Below, in pieces: positions 55,901 through 61,744 of a DNA stretch of 64,000 nucleotides. The first letter of the stretch is position 1. Each line of letters begins with the position of its first letter. A program made the position numbers and the translations under genes. Under the pieces are notes generated by a model. The model was not told the DNA's origin, made no database searches, and was given only the letters and a program-made list of their open reading frames with translations. Source of the DNA: Planctomycetota bacterium (GTDB lineage: Bacteria > Planctomycetota > Phycisphaerae > Phycisphaerales > UBA1924); NCBI GenBank assembly GCA_039819165.1, contig JBCBSM010000001.1, forward strand, positions 1,426,001-1,490,000, read 5' to 3'.

Positions 55901-57805
55901 GGTGTTCCGCACCGGGAAGACCGCGAAGCGCGACGTGCCCGCGGGCGTATCGAGCTGCTGCACCAGCCCCTCGATCGCGGCCATCTGGCCCTCGCCCGCA
56001 CGCACGACGAGCTGGCCCAGGTCGTCCAGCGGCTCGAACTCCGGCGGCTCGAACGGCGAGCCGTCCTGCGGTCGCAGCAGCGATTGCGCCACCCGCGACA
56101 ACCGCGGCGCCAGCTCGCTCGGACGAGCACTCTCGAGCTCGAAGATCCGCATCGAACGCTCGACGAGCACGGCCGACTCGCTCTGCCGCATGAAGTCGAG
56201 GAAGCGATTGAGGCCCGCCCGCGAGCCGACGACCGTGACCTCGGAGCGATCAGGATCGACGTCGATCGCGACCGGATCGTCCTCAGCCGCGCCGCTGAGC
56301 GTGTACAGGTCCTGCGCCCTCGTGACCACCTGATTGACGTCGCCACGCTCCACGCGGAGCGTGCGCACGTCGCGGGTAACGCGCTGCTCGCGGTCGAAGG
56401 TCTCGACGAGCCGCTCGAAGGCGTCGACGTCCCGCGTCGGGCCGGTGACGATGAGGGCCCGCCCGCCCTGCATCGACGCATACTTGAGCACCCGCTGCTG
56501 GCGGGGAGACAGCAGCCGCCGCACGGTCTGCTCGATGGCCTCGGCGCTGGCCTTCTCGAGCGTGATGACGCGGGAGGCCATCGTGGTTTCGCCGCCCTGT
56601 GCTAGCCCCGGATCCAGCTCGCCGAGCAGAGCTTCGGCCTGGAGCACGAGCGCCTCGCGGCCGACGATCGTGATCTTCCCGAGCGATTCGTTGGGGATGA
56701 TCGTGGGCCGGCGGTCCTCGGGCAGCGAGCCGTAGAGCCGCCCGAGCTGCTGCGAGGCCTCGCCGGGCGTCATCGTCTGTAGCTCGAAGCTGGCCATCGT
56801 GGGCGCACCGTCACCGGCGGCGTCGCCCTCGTCGAGCATCCGGATGAGCTCCTCGGCCTGGACCAATCGCCGCGTCGGGCCGATGGCGATGATCGAGTTG
56901 GAGCGGACGTTGGCCTCGAAGCGGACCGGCGGCTGGTTGACGTCGTCGATGATGTCGCGGCGGTTGCCCTGCTGGACGATGGTCTTCTCGTACTCGGGCA
57001 CCAGCTTGCGGAGCGGGACGAGCACCTCCTCCACGCTGGCCGACCGCAGCCCGAAGATGCGGTAGTCCGACGTGCTGGGCGGCTGCGAGTCCACCAGGCG
57101 GAGCACCTCGCGGATGCGGCGGAGCTGCTCCCCGGTCTCGGTGATGATCAGCAGGTTCTGCCCCGGCACGGGCACCACCGAGCCGTAGCCGGCAACCAGG
57201 CTCTTGATCTGCTCGGCGATGGCGGTCGCATCCACGTTGGTCAGCGGGACCGCCAGCGTCACGATGTCACCCTGGCGGACGGCATCGGGCAGGTCGCCCT
57301 GGAAGATCTCCGCGGGCATGCGCGCCGCGTCGGTGATCGAGCGCAGGTACAAGTAGTTGTCCTCGGGCGTCAGCCGCACACCGTGGGGCAGCAGGAAGCG
57401 ATTGAGGATGTCGAGCGCCTCGTCGAAGGAGTACGACACGCCGCTGATGAAGGTCATGCCCGCCTCCGGCACCGCCGCCTGCTCGATGATCGGCACGCCC
57501 GACTCGCGGGAGAAGAACTCGACCACCGTGCGGTAGGGCGCGTTGTCGAAGTTGAAGCTGATCGGCGGCTCGGCCGGCTCGCGCGGGTCTTCATCGGGAG
57601 CGGCGACATCTAGTGCGTCGAGGTCGGGCGCCGTGACGCCCGGCGCTTCGGCGATGGCGAGTTCCTCCTGCATCGCCAGCGCACTCGAGCTGACCGCCAG
57701 CCCGCACGCGAGGCTGAGCACCAGCGCCCAGCGCGGCGGGCGGCAGGGGCGATCGGCGGACGGACGCCGCATCGCGCCCGAACGAATACTGGTCGTCGTC
57801 GTCAT
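43961..57805 (-). CDS. Giant type II/IV-type secretin with about 50 tandem N-domain repeats
   Basis: This is one uninterrupted 4,614-residue reading frame. A normal GspD is about 650. The signal peptide is near residues 27-46 ('ALVLSLACGLAVSSSALA'). The N0 domain is at about 83-160 ('FDNAPYRTVVEFFSRESGVP'). From 176 to 4312 come about 50 consecutive repeats of about 80-110 residues, each with strand 'x-V-x-x-L-x-x-A-D-A', helix, a variable loop, 'x-x-x-A-D-x-x-T-N-T-L-I-V-S-A' and a closing helix ending 'L-x-x-L-D'. This is the secretin_N/N1 pattern. The outer-membrane secretin domain covers about 4312-4545: 'DATWGLDFDLFD', 'GRLEVLSRPMIQINNNE', the gate region, 'VIGGLIQALNDD', 'VPLVGQIPVLGWIF' and 'LVVLTPRIIPGG'. 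An acidic tail ends the protein. Start ATG 57805 overlaps the upstream gene's stop (ATGA). Confidence 0.92.
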   Translation of the reverse strand: MTTTTSIRSGAMRRPSADRPCRPPRWALVLSLACGLAVSSSALAMQEELAIAEAPGVTAPDLDALDVAAPDEDPREPAEPPISFNFDNAPYRTVVEFFSRESGVPIIEQAAVPEAGMTFISGVSYSFDEALDILNRFLLPHGVRLTPEDNYLYLRSITDAARMPAEIFQGDLPDAVRQGDIVTLAVPLTNVDATAIAEQIKSLVAGYGSVVPVPGQNLLIITETGEQLRRIREVLRLVDSQPPSTSDYRIFGLRSASVEEVLVPLRKLVPEYEKTIVQQGNRRDIIDDVNQPPVRFEANVRSNSIIAIGPTRRLVQAEELIRMLDEGDAAGDGAPTMASFELQTMTPGEASQQLGRLYGSLPEDRRPTIIPNESLGKITIVGREALVLQAEALLGELDPGLAQGGETTMASRVITLEKASAEAIEQTVRRLLSPRQQRVLKYASMQGGRALIVTGPTRDVDAFERLVETFDREQRVTRDVRTLRVERGDVNQVVTRAQDLYTLSGAAEDDPVAIDVDPDRSEVTVVGSRAGLNRFLDFMRQSESAVLVERSMRIFELESARPSELAPRLSRVAQSLLRPQDGSPFEPPEFEPLDDLGQLVVRAGEGQMAAIEGLVQQLDTPAGTSRFAVFPVRNTTPTALLERARPVYNQEAARRQDPSLTDLSITPDDASGTLVVRGSVAATELFQGVLQQVQQLVPPARTTQLIELQFVQAGDIVPQLQSLIENRQPVDPSRRMPPPELSVIERTNTLMVTAEPAQQDIVRQLVSRLDALEPRALPPLKLLQLRAANAGNIARMLSDQYRQRPQADRIAKPVDVRSDDATNTLIVSAHEDLLPDITSFVEELNRESEVGPERAPLLFRLTVAKAVDVAEAMNRLYPQPPIPRDRRGNPMPWLQEPRQVTVSADEGSNSLIIDAPVEMHESLRELAQQLDQVEVPPTAELRTYRVVDADVMTIKRVLDGMQRQGNLSAPPQPGRQAVRVTIEAEPLSGTLIVAGDATTFERVDTVLEDLAAVPVERELAIVPIANADAQQVGDQALSIYNAQVAGVPGAGAVELSIDGETNALQIVADGEALERFLGILDLLQDQVGPPREARLVQLQQADAGEVIAFLDDLLESSSTLRQQGGPDPVFEAIESTNSILIAAIPAQFTIIEQLVRDLDRQQTAERQPLRILRLRTTEAGNIARVLQDSYQRRTPEERSRKPVDIRADAATNTLLVSAHPDVLPEIETIIRQLNESRAIGDEDREIRIFPLTHARAEELAQTIEQMYPEPPMVFDSRGRPRPDLRQPREVVVRGNRATNSLIVDAPSRRLSGFEQIVESLDRPELAGEVTVRTYRPVRADPEAVASSIRELAAAGALGGSPRTPVSVSIEPATRALIVSGPAEAFAQVESVLADLDGAPARAASTVQLYRLRHARADRLEPLLRDLLTTRLREQQAVEGGLGVADVASLLTVSAEPATNTLIISAPPVAQELAANLVEALDTDEAGAGGPVIRVVPLSYGRADQIAPQIQRAIDGLTLPAGGPVRVGAVGGANALVVTGVEADIALVSGLIDELDARPFDPDAVGVQTFELRHADASRVGPVVERLLEQRQQTNPFVLRELLRRDPTSALVTPVRVEADDATNTLLVSGSSEMVKLAEQLIGRLDRPSEDGPRTVLTYAPVRADPSALAAIASRLAGSTIEGGRLGLEITAEPASGTVLVVGGEAAAADAVALLQRFDDQTPAAPAADVAVVNLQHVSAEVVAQTVEPLLSDRGRWPAELVRAERAGLDVPTPTVRADAAANRVIVGVPSALMATASRLIEAVDAPPDGDGATGVRLVRLTSGDAASVADAVQDALRAGARPGQPEPSARAEATSNSVIVTGSTSQLEEADRLIAEMDVQVEPEAVAVRTLRLVHTRAETVAPIIEAMLQEESVVDLLPWWAVGNFAAQFPDQAVGPTVRVLAEPSSNTLVIAAPKPMLELAEQVLAELDRPQARDAKTLRSVRLIALQNADATEVAQNLADVFAGAEGGIEPPTVRVDRGSNALIVRATGVQMAEIESLAGQLDAATLSGSRQMQLIPVDRSKADAAVVAQTLRQLLQQQGGATVEVISLDELLEKSPDAEAEPIAPGSALPDSVDPLGDLIAGAVFAQVAEVDQSDPAHESAQPAITIAVDPATNTLVVVGSPRLTDRLAELASQIQDQIPQEATRVRVVQLPPSADANAIAQLARQTIQRVGRASVQNPGGFTGRADVVPDPAGGSLIIWANDTDFAVLGELIASVARLESSQAVSVRVYPLVNIEARAAAQSVNDLVSAQPTGRQARWFRGGRGPSRASDLTLLDAQGREIRAEVDPDSVRVLADPSGTRLVVSAPSDVLPLIDAFVSLVDQSPLADRLDIRRYPLTNAEAQQLSRAFQDLFRAQRRGPGGRSLPEPSFVADERTNALLVTASDEQHAEIERLLADADAEARDDGMEVAILPLQNAQPRGVAGVLREVLIGRDPGKRDQLSVSADDDAGLLVVRAEPELLKQARELASRMDESSVEGAPIRTIQLETADAPTVARAVQDFFANRAQAAGRGRRGQTRVSIVGERRSGTLIVAASDEDFEQVAELASALDMPVAKGALRVEIVQIRNGDASDLDDTINEIADRFFDENVWGSRSWSRGPDAPPEDRLYTSTHEASNSIVVVGQGETMDLMLQLIRDLDSEQSEVTKKVVRTVAVSDGSVDLNAIARIIRDAFEEVDRGRWWISFGQSDVTVAVDQRRRLLILVGEQAKVERAVEYAETLAATPGLEDRAIEIVSLRHASAERAERTLQQFFRSRARGEGRPQDAVTVIGSADGNALIVSAGEEDMALLRDMVAQIDQPDLPEGRRIEVFALRTVNPTEAGEAIRSMIPSRGRDEAIRVTPQPSRNAIIVSAQDEQFPLIEALLEKLDAESVTPFVSVQLTEARATQVASDLRSALPDGFNVEITAVDRTNTIIVSGGNEQSVEWVRDQIAQLDIAAAPPATEFRRIQLAHADATDVWIALRETAGAQRREPGAPRPGLDYNTRDNTVLITATPDEMAQLVQIVNELDVQTGGQRTTQFVKLEFAEADLVSRALGLFYGRFAAEARDQAAREVTILPDPVTNTLIIAASEEQWEGIEALLAQFDTEAYSIDRTLSVIPLRNADARNVARALNESFRAPLEQQLERERARQEGARRDRGDGPSFAPPPVLIEAEETPVVSAEVETNALIVFANPRDLARIQAIAKTLDADDGARLPDARVIALSSGRATRIAQAVQRIFIDPVSRQGPRSPVVYGDDASNIIVYRGSDADFARVSALVATLEAQGSQADVRVRTLAVRGVPASRLRTTLLNSFRVRAQQLGEGVGVEVDRDTNALVIASSERLFQEMQAVVTELQAGLGELDQGTLDDPAGLGQSLRIVDLQSLSPQQMVQTINQLGLTRQQSPDRPGVVADPITVVPLPSRNAVALLVLPGEADRVEALVRSIDTGAVEQAQAVRLVQLKFAAADQIASVIREMLTATAQQGQPPAARALAEQVRRRSMNLPGDATPHEFDLDVPVQVIADRNANALLVASSEANVDAVLALVETLDTLPVGDAVIARIFPLDNADAGRIQDIVEGLFQRGEAIRRLPGTQRQGGPTTATGQALAGELAIAVDARTNSLIVAGREEAVALVEVLLADLDSEEAVGWIEPRIIALEHADATDLAELLRDTLIDGLDESPVSSGLREQVGRLRMVQAGRDPMDAGAMFDSDLFAALSGVTILPEANTNSLLVVASPANLRLVEELVRTLDVEAAAASNQIRFYTLSRASADRVADIVDDIFDDRRDAGIDREEDEVIVQADLRTNTLVVSTSPRSFAVLDDLVQRLDRQESAETVGLHTLDVRGADVERLASSIERLMRDRIDAATRGGEAETAEDAFSIEAIPATNQLMVVCSKANFEVVRGLVESLSADERRLSEATDVELITLERGSVEQVAEAIISLYVEPENEKRGDRAVSVIPVIRNNALLVSGTEADVERIRAYANQLDVAEVPQTQQLRRVELKSADAREVVRLLDNLLSGRSVAGGAGTSATVIEFRQTIAQPEGAPPEAEPEERVVRAAIDDAVRERTSIEADERTNSVTIMSPPEIMELALAFIDEIDRSEVDDRILEYFALENADAEQMAIVLQELFSLERQGDEFILVPSRRELADDDPLAPPSQQVTPVSTERERLAITIDYRTNTLIVSATQEYLDLVRDVVGRLDSIEATEREEVVYALQNAQADEVERVLGGYVREQADTFRGLLTGESGESLSRILDREVIVVGDPTSNKVLVSASPRYIRTITDIIDELDAAPPQVLVQALIAEVTLDEDATWGLDFDLFDFGGDMYEFAMDATGAGVATAVGLPNLSLTSQDFGLAVRALEGQGRLEVLSRPMIQINNNEVGNLLVGEDIAIIESVDTFESGQTRANVVRRDVGIQMEVRPSISSDGFVRLVIEPEISSLSSAVTQISEDFAAPIINKREVITTVTVRNGETIVIGGLIQALNDDRATRVPLVGQIPVLGWIFRTNERRDVRTELLVVLTPRIIPGGREGVVESRRVTGEQLFRHGAASSKIFERQDVTGLAPESFEGEHPPGEEALRGDAPDDDPAAGEEKDR
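44870..57280 (-). repeat. Array of about 50 diverged coding repeats (secretin N-type domains)
   Basis: Repeats were counted by hand from the recurring 'TNTLIV/SNSLII/SGTLIV' strand followed by 'LIxxLD'. Mean period is about 83 residues (250 bases). Copies are strongly diverged at DNA level, so they form no nucleotide tandem repeat. The count is good to within one or two, since a few units lack a clear TN-L-IV strand. Confidence 0.8.
53607..55932 (-). repeat. Two adjacent paralogous five-domain blocks inside the secretin
   Basis: Block A (55932-54754, about repeats 7-11) and block B (54753-53607, about repeats 12-16) match repeat by repeat. 'GNIARMLSDQYRQR..KPVDVR' pairs with 'GNIARVLQDSYQRR..KPVDIR'; 'AMNRLYPQPPIPRDRRGNP' with 'TIEQMYPEPPMVFDSRGRP'; 'RTYRVVDADV' with 'RTYRPVRADP'. 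This shows growth by duplication of a five-domain unit of about 390 residues. Confidence 0.75.
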
Positions 57806-58818
57806 CGCCGCTCCCGCGATGCTGTGTGCGCCAGCGACTGGCCGTTGCGCACGGTGTATCTCTCGTTCGTATCCCCGATGCGCACCTCGAAGGTGCCCAC
57901 TTCGCCCGAGCCGCCGCGGTAGACGACCTCGTCCACCGCGTCGCCGGGGCGGAGCATCCGCTGCCGCCCGTCGGCGTGCACGACGATCGCGTACTCGCCG
58001 CTGGACCCGCGTATGACCCCCGTCAGCGTCCATCCCGCGCCCGGCACGGCCGGCGGAGGAGGGGGCGGCGGGGACGGCCGCTCGGCGACCACCGGCGGGG
58101 GTGGTGGTGGCGGAGGCGGTGGCGCCGCCGCCCGGAAGGGGTCCATGCCCACCAGCCGCTGCACCCGCTCGGCGTCCGCAGCGGACACGCCCGCGAGCGC
58201 AATCTCGCCCGACGGCGCCGCCGCCTCGTCGAGCACCAGCACATTCGCCGACAGCGACACGGTGAATAGCCCGCTGCCGTCGGCCGCCGTTTCGCCGCGG
58301 ATCGGCCGGATGCTCCAGGCCTCCGGGCCCAGCAGCCAGGGCTGGGCCTGCGCGAGGGCGATCGCGTCGAGGGCCTGCCGCCAGGTGCCGCGGCCCTCGA
58401 GGTCGGCGCGGATGGTCGTGGCGTCGACCTGCTCGCCCAGCAGCTTGCGGAAGCCCGATTCGGCGAGCCGGGCGCGGCCCGCCGGGTTGATCCGCCGCTC
58501 GGGCGCGCGGGAGTTGACCTCCACGTCCGCAAGGCCGGCCGCATCGCCGATCGCCTGGAAGGCCGTTCGGATGCGGTGCTCGAGGGTTGCGGGATCGCCG
58601 CCGACGGCGTTCTGTGCGATGCCGCGGACGCCCGCCTCGACCCCCGGGCCGTCCATGAGGGCGTCCTCGAAGGCGCGGACGCTGCGTTCCAGGGCGTCGA
58701 TGTCGTCCCGCAGCGCCGCCGCGGGCCCCGCGTAGTAGCGGCCGTACGCGAGATACCCCGCCGCCGCCACACCGGCGACGGCCCCGGCGGCCACGAGCAG
58801 ACGCACCGGGCGGCTCAC
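57802..58818 (-). CDS. GspM/PilO-like and PilP/GspC-like fusion with poly-proline linker
   Basis: This 338-residue inner-membrane protein starts with GTG at 58818, overlapping the upstream stop. One N-terminal helix ('LLVAAGAVAGVAAAGYLAYG'), a short coiled coil ('ALRDDIDALERSVRAFEDAL') and a ferredoxin-like region follow, as in GspM/PilO proteins that brace the secretion platform. At residues 231-262 are two poly-proline runs separated by 'VVAERPS'. The last 75 residues form a small beta domain, 'WTLTGVIRGSSGEYAIVVHA', 'MLRPGDAVDEVVY', 'EVRIGDTNERYTVRNGQSL', like the PilP/GspC homology region that binds the secretin N0 domain. It so joins the platform to the secretin in a single chain (inference). 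No separate gspC is seen. Confidence 0.75.
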   Translation of the reverse strand: MSRPVRLLVAAGAVAGVAAAGYLAYGRYYAGPAAALRDDIDALERSVRAFEDALMDGPGVEAGVRGIAQNAVGGDPATLEHRIRTAFQAIGDAAGLADVEVNSRAPERRINPAGRARLAESGFRKLLGEQVDATTIRADLEGRGTWRQALDAIALAQAQPWLLGPEAWSIRPIRGETAADGSGLFTVSLSANVLVLDEAAAPSGEIALAGVSAADAERVQRLVGMDPFRAAAPPPPPPPPPPVVAERPSPPPPPPPAVPGAGWTLTGVIRGSSGEYAIVVHADGRQRMLRPGDAVDEVVYRGGSGEVGTFEVRIGDTNERYTVRNGQSLAHTASRERR

Positions 58819-60347
58819 GGCCCACCCCCGTCCGCCTCGGAATCGGTCGCGGGCTGCGTTTCGTCTGCCGGCTGGGCCTCGGGCGGCGTGCGCCGGCCCG
58901 TCGCGAGGCTGAGGCCGAAGCTGGTGCCCGCGTCGGGCCCCTGGGTCTCGACCTCGTACGTGCCGTCTTCGACGATGCGGCCGCGCGCGAGCGTGGCGGT
59001 CGCGCGGCTGGCGGCTTCGCCCTGCACGGTGATCACGCCGCGGACGCGGGGGCGGTACTCGCCGTCGTTGAAGGAGAAGCGGCGGGCCCCGCCGCGCGGA
59101 TTGCCGAACCACGCCTCGCCGCGGGAGACGCCGCCCAGGTCGTCGACGCGGATGCCGCCATCGAGCACCAGCCCGCCCAGGTGGTCGAGGTGGGCGAGCC
59201 ACTCCGGATCACTCAGCCGCAGCGCTTCGAGGTGCCGCAGCTGCGCGCGGCGGACGGCGAGTTGATCAAAGTCGGCCTGCAGCGAGCGGGCTCGGGCTTG
59301 CAGCGCGGCCTTCTCGTCGGCCAGGTCCGCCAGGGACAGGTAGCCGAAGACGCCGGCCGTCCCGAAGACCGCGGCCGCCGCGAGCACGCCGAGCAGCGCC
59401 CGCTCGCGGATCTTGGAGGAGGTGTCGGGCCCCTTGCGGGGGCTGGCCAGGTCGATCGCCGCGGAGCCGTCCCCGGCCGCCACGCCCAGGAGCGGCACCC
59501 AGCGGGACGGGTCGCCCCCGCCGCCGGGCAGGCCCTCGGGGCAGACCACACGGGCGTCGGCCTCGATCTGCTCGCCCACGGCGTCGGCGATGGCCTCGCA
59601 CACCGGGCCCGCACCGAGAACGACGGCCGAGCCGACCGCACGCGAGGCCGCGCCGGCGCGGTAGCCCATCCACGCACGCTTGACGTCGACGGCGATGCGG
59701 TGGGCGAAGGCGGTGGCGTCGCCGGCGGGCCAGGTCGCATCGACGCCGCGAGAGGCGACCACGCCGCCGCCCTCGACGACGACGACCTCGATCGCCGCCG
59801 CTCCGGGGGCCACGACGATGCAGGCGCTCCCGTCGGTCGCGCTGGCATCGACGCCCGCGAGTGCCGCCGCCGCTTGCGCCCGCAGCCGCACCCCGCCGAG
59901 CTTGAGCCCCGCGGCCGCCAGCATCTCCCGCGTCCACGCCAGCCGATCGGCGGGCATCGCGGCGCCCAGCAGCACCAGATCGGCGTCGCGCTCCTCGAGG
60001 GGGGCGTAGTCGACGGCGGCATCGGTGCCCTGCACGGGCATCGCGCGGGCCATCTGCAGCCGGACCATCGACGGCAGCTGCGCCTCGCTGGGCGGGCGGG
60101 GCAGCGTCAGCCGCTTGAGCAGCACCTCGCCCCGGCCGGCGAGCCAGGTGACGCGACCGCCGCGGAGGCCGGCATCGCGGAGCACGCCGGCGGCCCACTC
60201 GCCCACGGCCCGGGCGTCCTGCTGCGGCACGCCGTCGCGGACCCTCTCGCAGGCCACGCCGTGGACCACCGGGCCGCCGCGGCCGCCGGAGACGGCCGCC
60301 GCCGTCAGCCAGCCGTTGTGCCACTCCATGACCAGCGTGCGGCTCAT
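58815..60347 (-). CDS. Type II secretion platform protein GspL-like (PilM-PilN fusion)
   Basis: This 510-residue protein starts at ATG 60347 (overlap with gspK stop). Residues 1-310 form an actin-like cytoplasmic domain as in GspL/PilM: 'TLVMEWHNGWLTAAAV', 'VTWLAGRGEVLLKRLTLP', 'LPSMVRLQMARAMPVQ' and 'DGSACIVVAPGAAAIEVVVV'. One membrane helix lies near 316-340 ('LLGVLAAAAVFGTAGVFGYL'), then a coiled coil ('ADEKAALQARARSLQADFDQ') and a periplasmic ferredoxin-like domain ending in a Glu/Thr/Pro-rich tail. It would recruit the GspE ATPase, absent from the window. Confidence 0.82.
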   Translation of the reverse strand: MSRTLVMEWHNGWLTAAAVSGGRGGPVVHGVACERVRDGVPQQDARAVGEWAAGVLRDAGLRGGRVTWLAGRGEVLLKRLTLPRPPSEAQLPSMVRLQMARAMPVQGTDAAVDYAPLEERDADLVLLGAAMPADRLAWTREMLAAAGLKLGGVRLRAQAAAALAGVDASATDGSACIVVAPGAAAIEVVVVEGGGVVASRGVDATWPAGDATAFAHRIAVDVKRAWMGYRAGAASRAVGSAVVLGAGPVCEAIADAVGEQIEADARVVCPEGLPGGGGDPSRWVPLLGVAAGDGSAAIDLASPRKGPDTSSKIRERALLGVLAAAAVFGTAGVFGYLSLADLADEKAALQARARSLQADFDQLAVRRAQLRHLEALRLSDPEWLAHLDHLGGLVLDGGIRVDDLGGVSRGEAWFGNPRGGARRFSFNDGEYRPRVRGVITVQGEAASRATATLARGRIVEDGTYEVETQGPDAGTSFGLSLATGRRTPPEAQPADETQPATDSEADGGGP

Positions 60348-61744
60348 GGCCCCTCGCTCCCGGATTCGTCTCCGTCCATCGCCTCGCCCGGTGCCGGGGT
60401 CTCGCCCCGCGTCGGCGACGCGGGGTCCTCCGCGGGTGCATCCGTGTCGTCTGGCTCGTCCGGCTCCTTGGAGTCGGCAGGGTCTTGCTCCGGAGCCGTC
60501 CCAAGCAGCCGGCCGAGCTGCGCCACCTCGTCGGCGATGGTGACGTCGCCCAGCGGCACCACGACCGGCGTGGGGCCCGAGAAGTCCACCAGCAGGTCCA
60601 TCGCGACGCGATCGCGGAGGCGGCCGGCGTCCTCGCGATCGCCCGCCCGGGCCCGCCGCGCATCGGCCAGCGAGTCGATGCCCACGCCGCGATCGTCGTC
60701 GAGCAGCGTGCCGGCCTCCAGGCGCAGCACCCACCGCACGCTCCGCGTCGTGAAGCGATCGATCGACCCGATCATCGCCTCCTCATCGACCAGCCCTTCC
60801 TTGTAAGGCCACAGCGGATCGGCGAGGTCGGCCGCTGCCAGCCCGCCCCGGGCGTCGACGATCGCCGCGGCCCGCTCTTCGCCGACTCCCGGCAGCGCCG
60901 CGAGCACCTCGAAGGATGCGCGGTTGATGTCGACCCGGCCGGCCCCGGGCGTCGCAGAAAAGCAGGCGCCGTCCATCCAGGCGCCCCCGTCTCGCAGGTC
61001 CATGCCGGTTTGGTTGAGGACCCCAAGGAATTCGGATCGGGAGTTGCGCGTCCCGGGGAGCTGCCTGAGCATGGCGATCACGAACTCGGCCACCTCGTCG
61101 CTGTAGAGCTCCGCGATCTTCTCCCGCATCTGCTCGTCGGGCTCGAGATCCAGCCGGATCCGCTCGGTCGCGGTGTCGATGTCGCCCACGCCGATGGCCA
61201 GATGGGGATCGACCGAGCCGACGGTGAGCAGCGCGGCCAGCGGCACGTCGGGCATCGCCTCGGTCGGATCGTCGCTCTCCGAGCCATAGAGCAGCGTCGG
61301 CGTCACGCCCTCGGCCGCGAGCAGCCCGGCCAGCGACTCCACGGGCAGCACGCCGGCGATCTCCGCGGCCAGGGCCGCGTCGATGCCGGGCAGCAGGGCG
61401 AGCATCTCGGGCGTCGCGGTATTCACGTCCAGCCTCGCGTCGAGCGGCGTAAGTCCGCCACCGGCAACGCGGAAGACGCCCGCTACGTTGCCCTCGCGGA
61501 AGAGCTCGGCGGGCGGATCGAAGGCGAAGTCGCCCCCCGCGAGGACGGATTCACGCTGGAGTGCCGCCTCCGCGGCCACCGCGAGCACCCCCGATCGGAG
61601 CGTGAGGCGAGACTGCGTGCGGAGGGCGGTGGCCTCGGCCGAGTCGGCCGCCACCCGGGCCGACAGCAGCGCGATGGTGCCCGCCAGCGCGCCCGCCGCC
61701 AGCACCACCAGCACCGCCAGCACGGCCGTCCCCCGGCGGTTCAT
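60344..61744 (-). CDS. gspK: Type II secretion minor pseudopilin GspK
   Basis: This 466-residue protein starts at ATG 61744. The N-terminus 'MNRRGTAVLAVLVVLAAGAL' is a GspK-type leader: basic residues, Gly, then a hydrophobic helix without the Glu at position 5 that other pseudopilins carry. Two helix-hairpin-helix-like segments typical of GspK follow: 'LDVNTATPEMLALLPGID' near 105 and 'DINRASFEVLAALPGVGEER' near 270. The C-terminal 100 residues are an acidic Pro/Asp/Glu tail not usual in the family. GspK caps the pseudopilus tip with GspI and GspJ, encoded just upstream. Confidence 0.85.
   Translation of the reverse strand: MNRRGTAVLAVLVVLAAGALAGTIALLSARVAADSAEATALRTQSRLTLRSGVLAVAAEAALQRESVLAGGDFAFDPPAELFREGNVAGVFRVAGGGLTPLDARLDVNTATPEMLALLPGIDAALAAEIAGVLPVESLAGLLAAEGVTPTLLYGSESDDPTEAMPDVPLAALLTVGSVDPHLAIGVGDIDTATERIRLDLEPDEQMREKIAELYSDEVAEFVIAMLRQLPGTRNSRSEFLGVLNQTGMDLRDGGAWMDGACFSATPGAGRVDINRASFEVLAALPGVGEERAAAIVDARGGLAAADLADPLWPYKEGLVDEEAMIGSIDRFTTRSVRWVLRLEAGTLLDDDRGVGIDSLADARRARAGDREDAGRLRDRVAMDLLVDFSGPTPVVVPLGDVTIADEVAQLGRLLGTAPEQDPADSKEPDEPDDTDAPAEDPASPTRGETPAPGEAMDGDESGSEGP

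Noticed and set aside
44870-57280. CRISPR array or nucleotide tandem repeat in the long repetitive gene
   Set aside because: Repetition is at protein level only; units vary in length and DNA sequence and there are no identical spacered repeats.
57806-58825. Extension of the secretin frame upstream of 57805
   Set aside because: The frame stays open by chance. The signal peptide begins after ATG 57805, and the upstream part reads as low-complexity Arg/Gly sequence opposite the real GspM-like gene frame.
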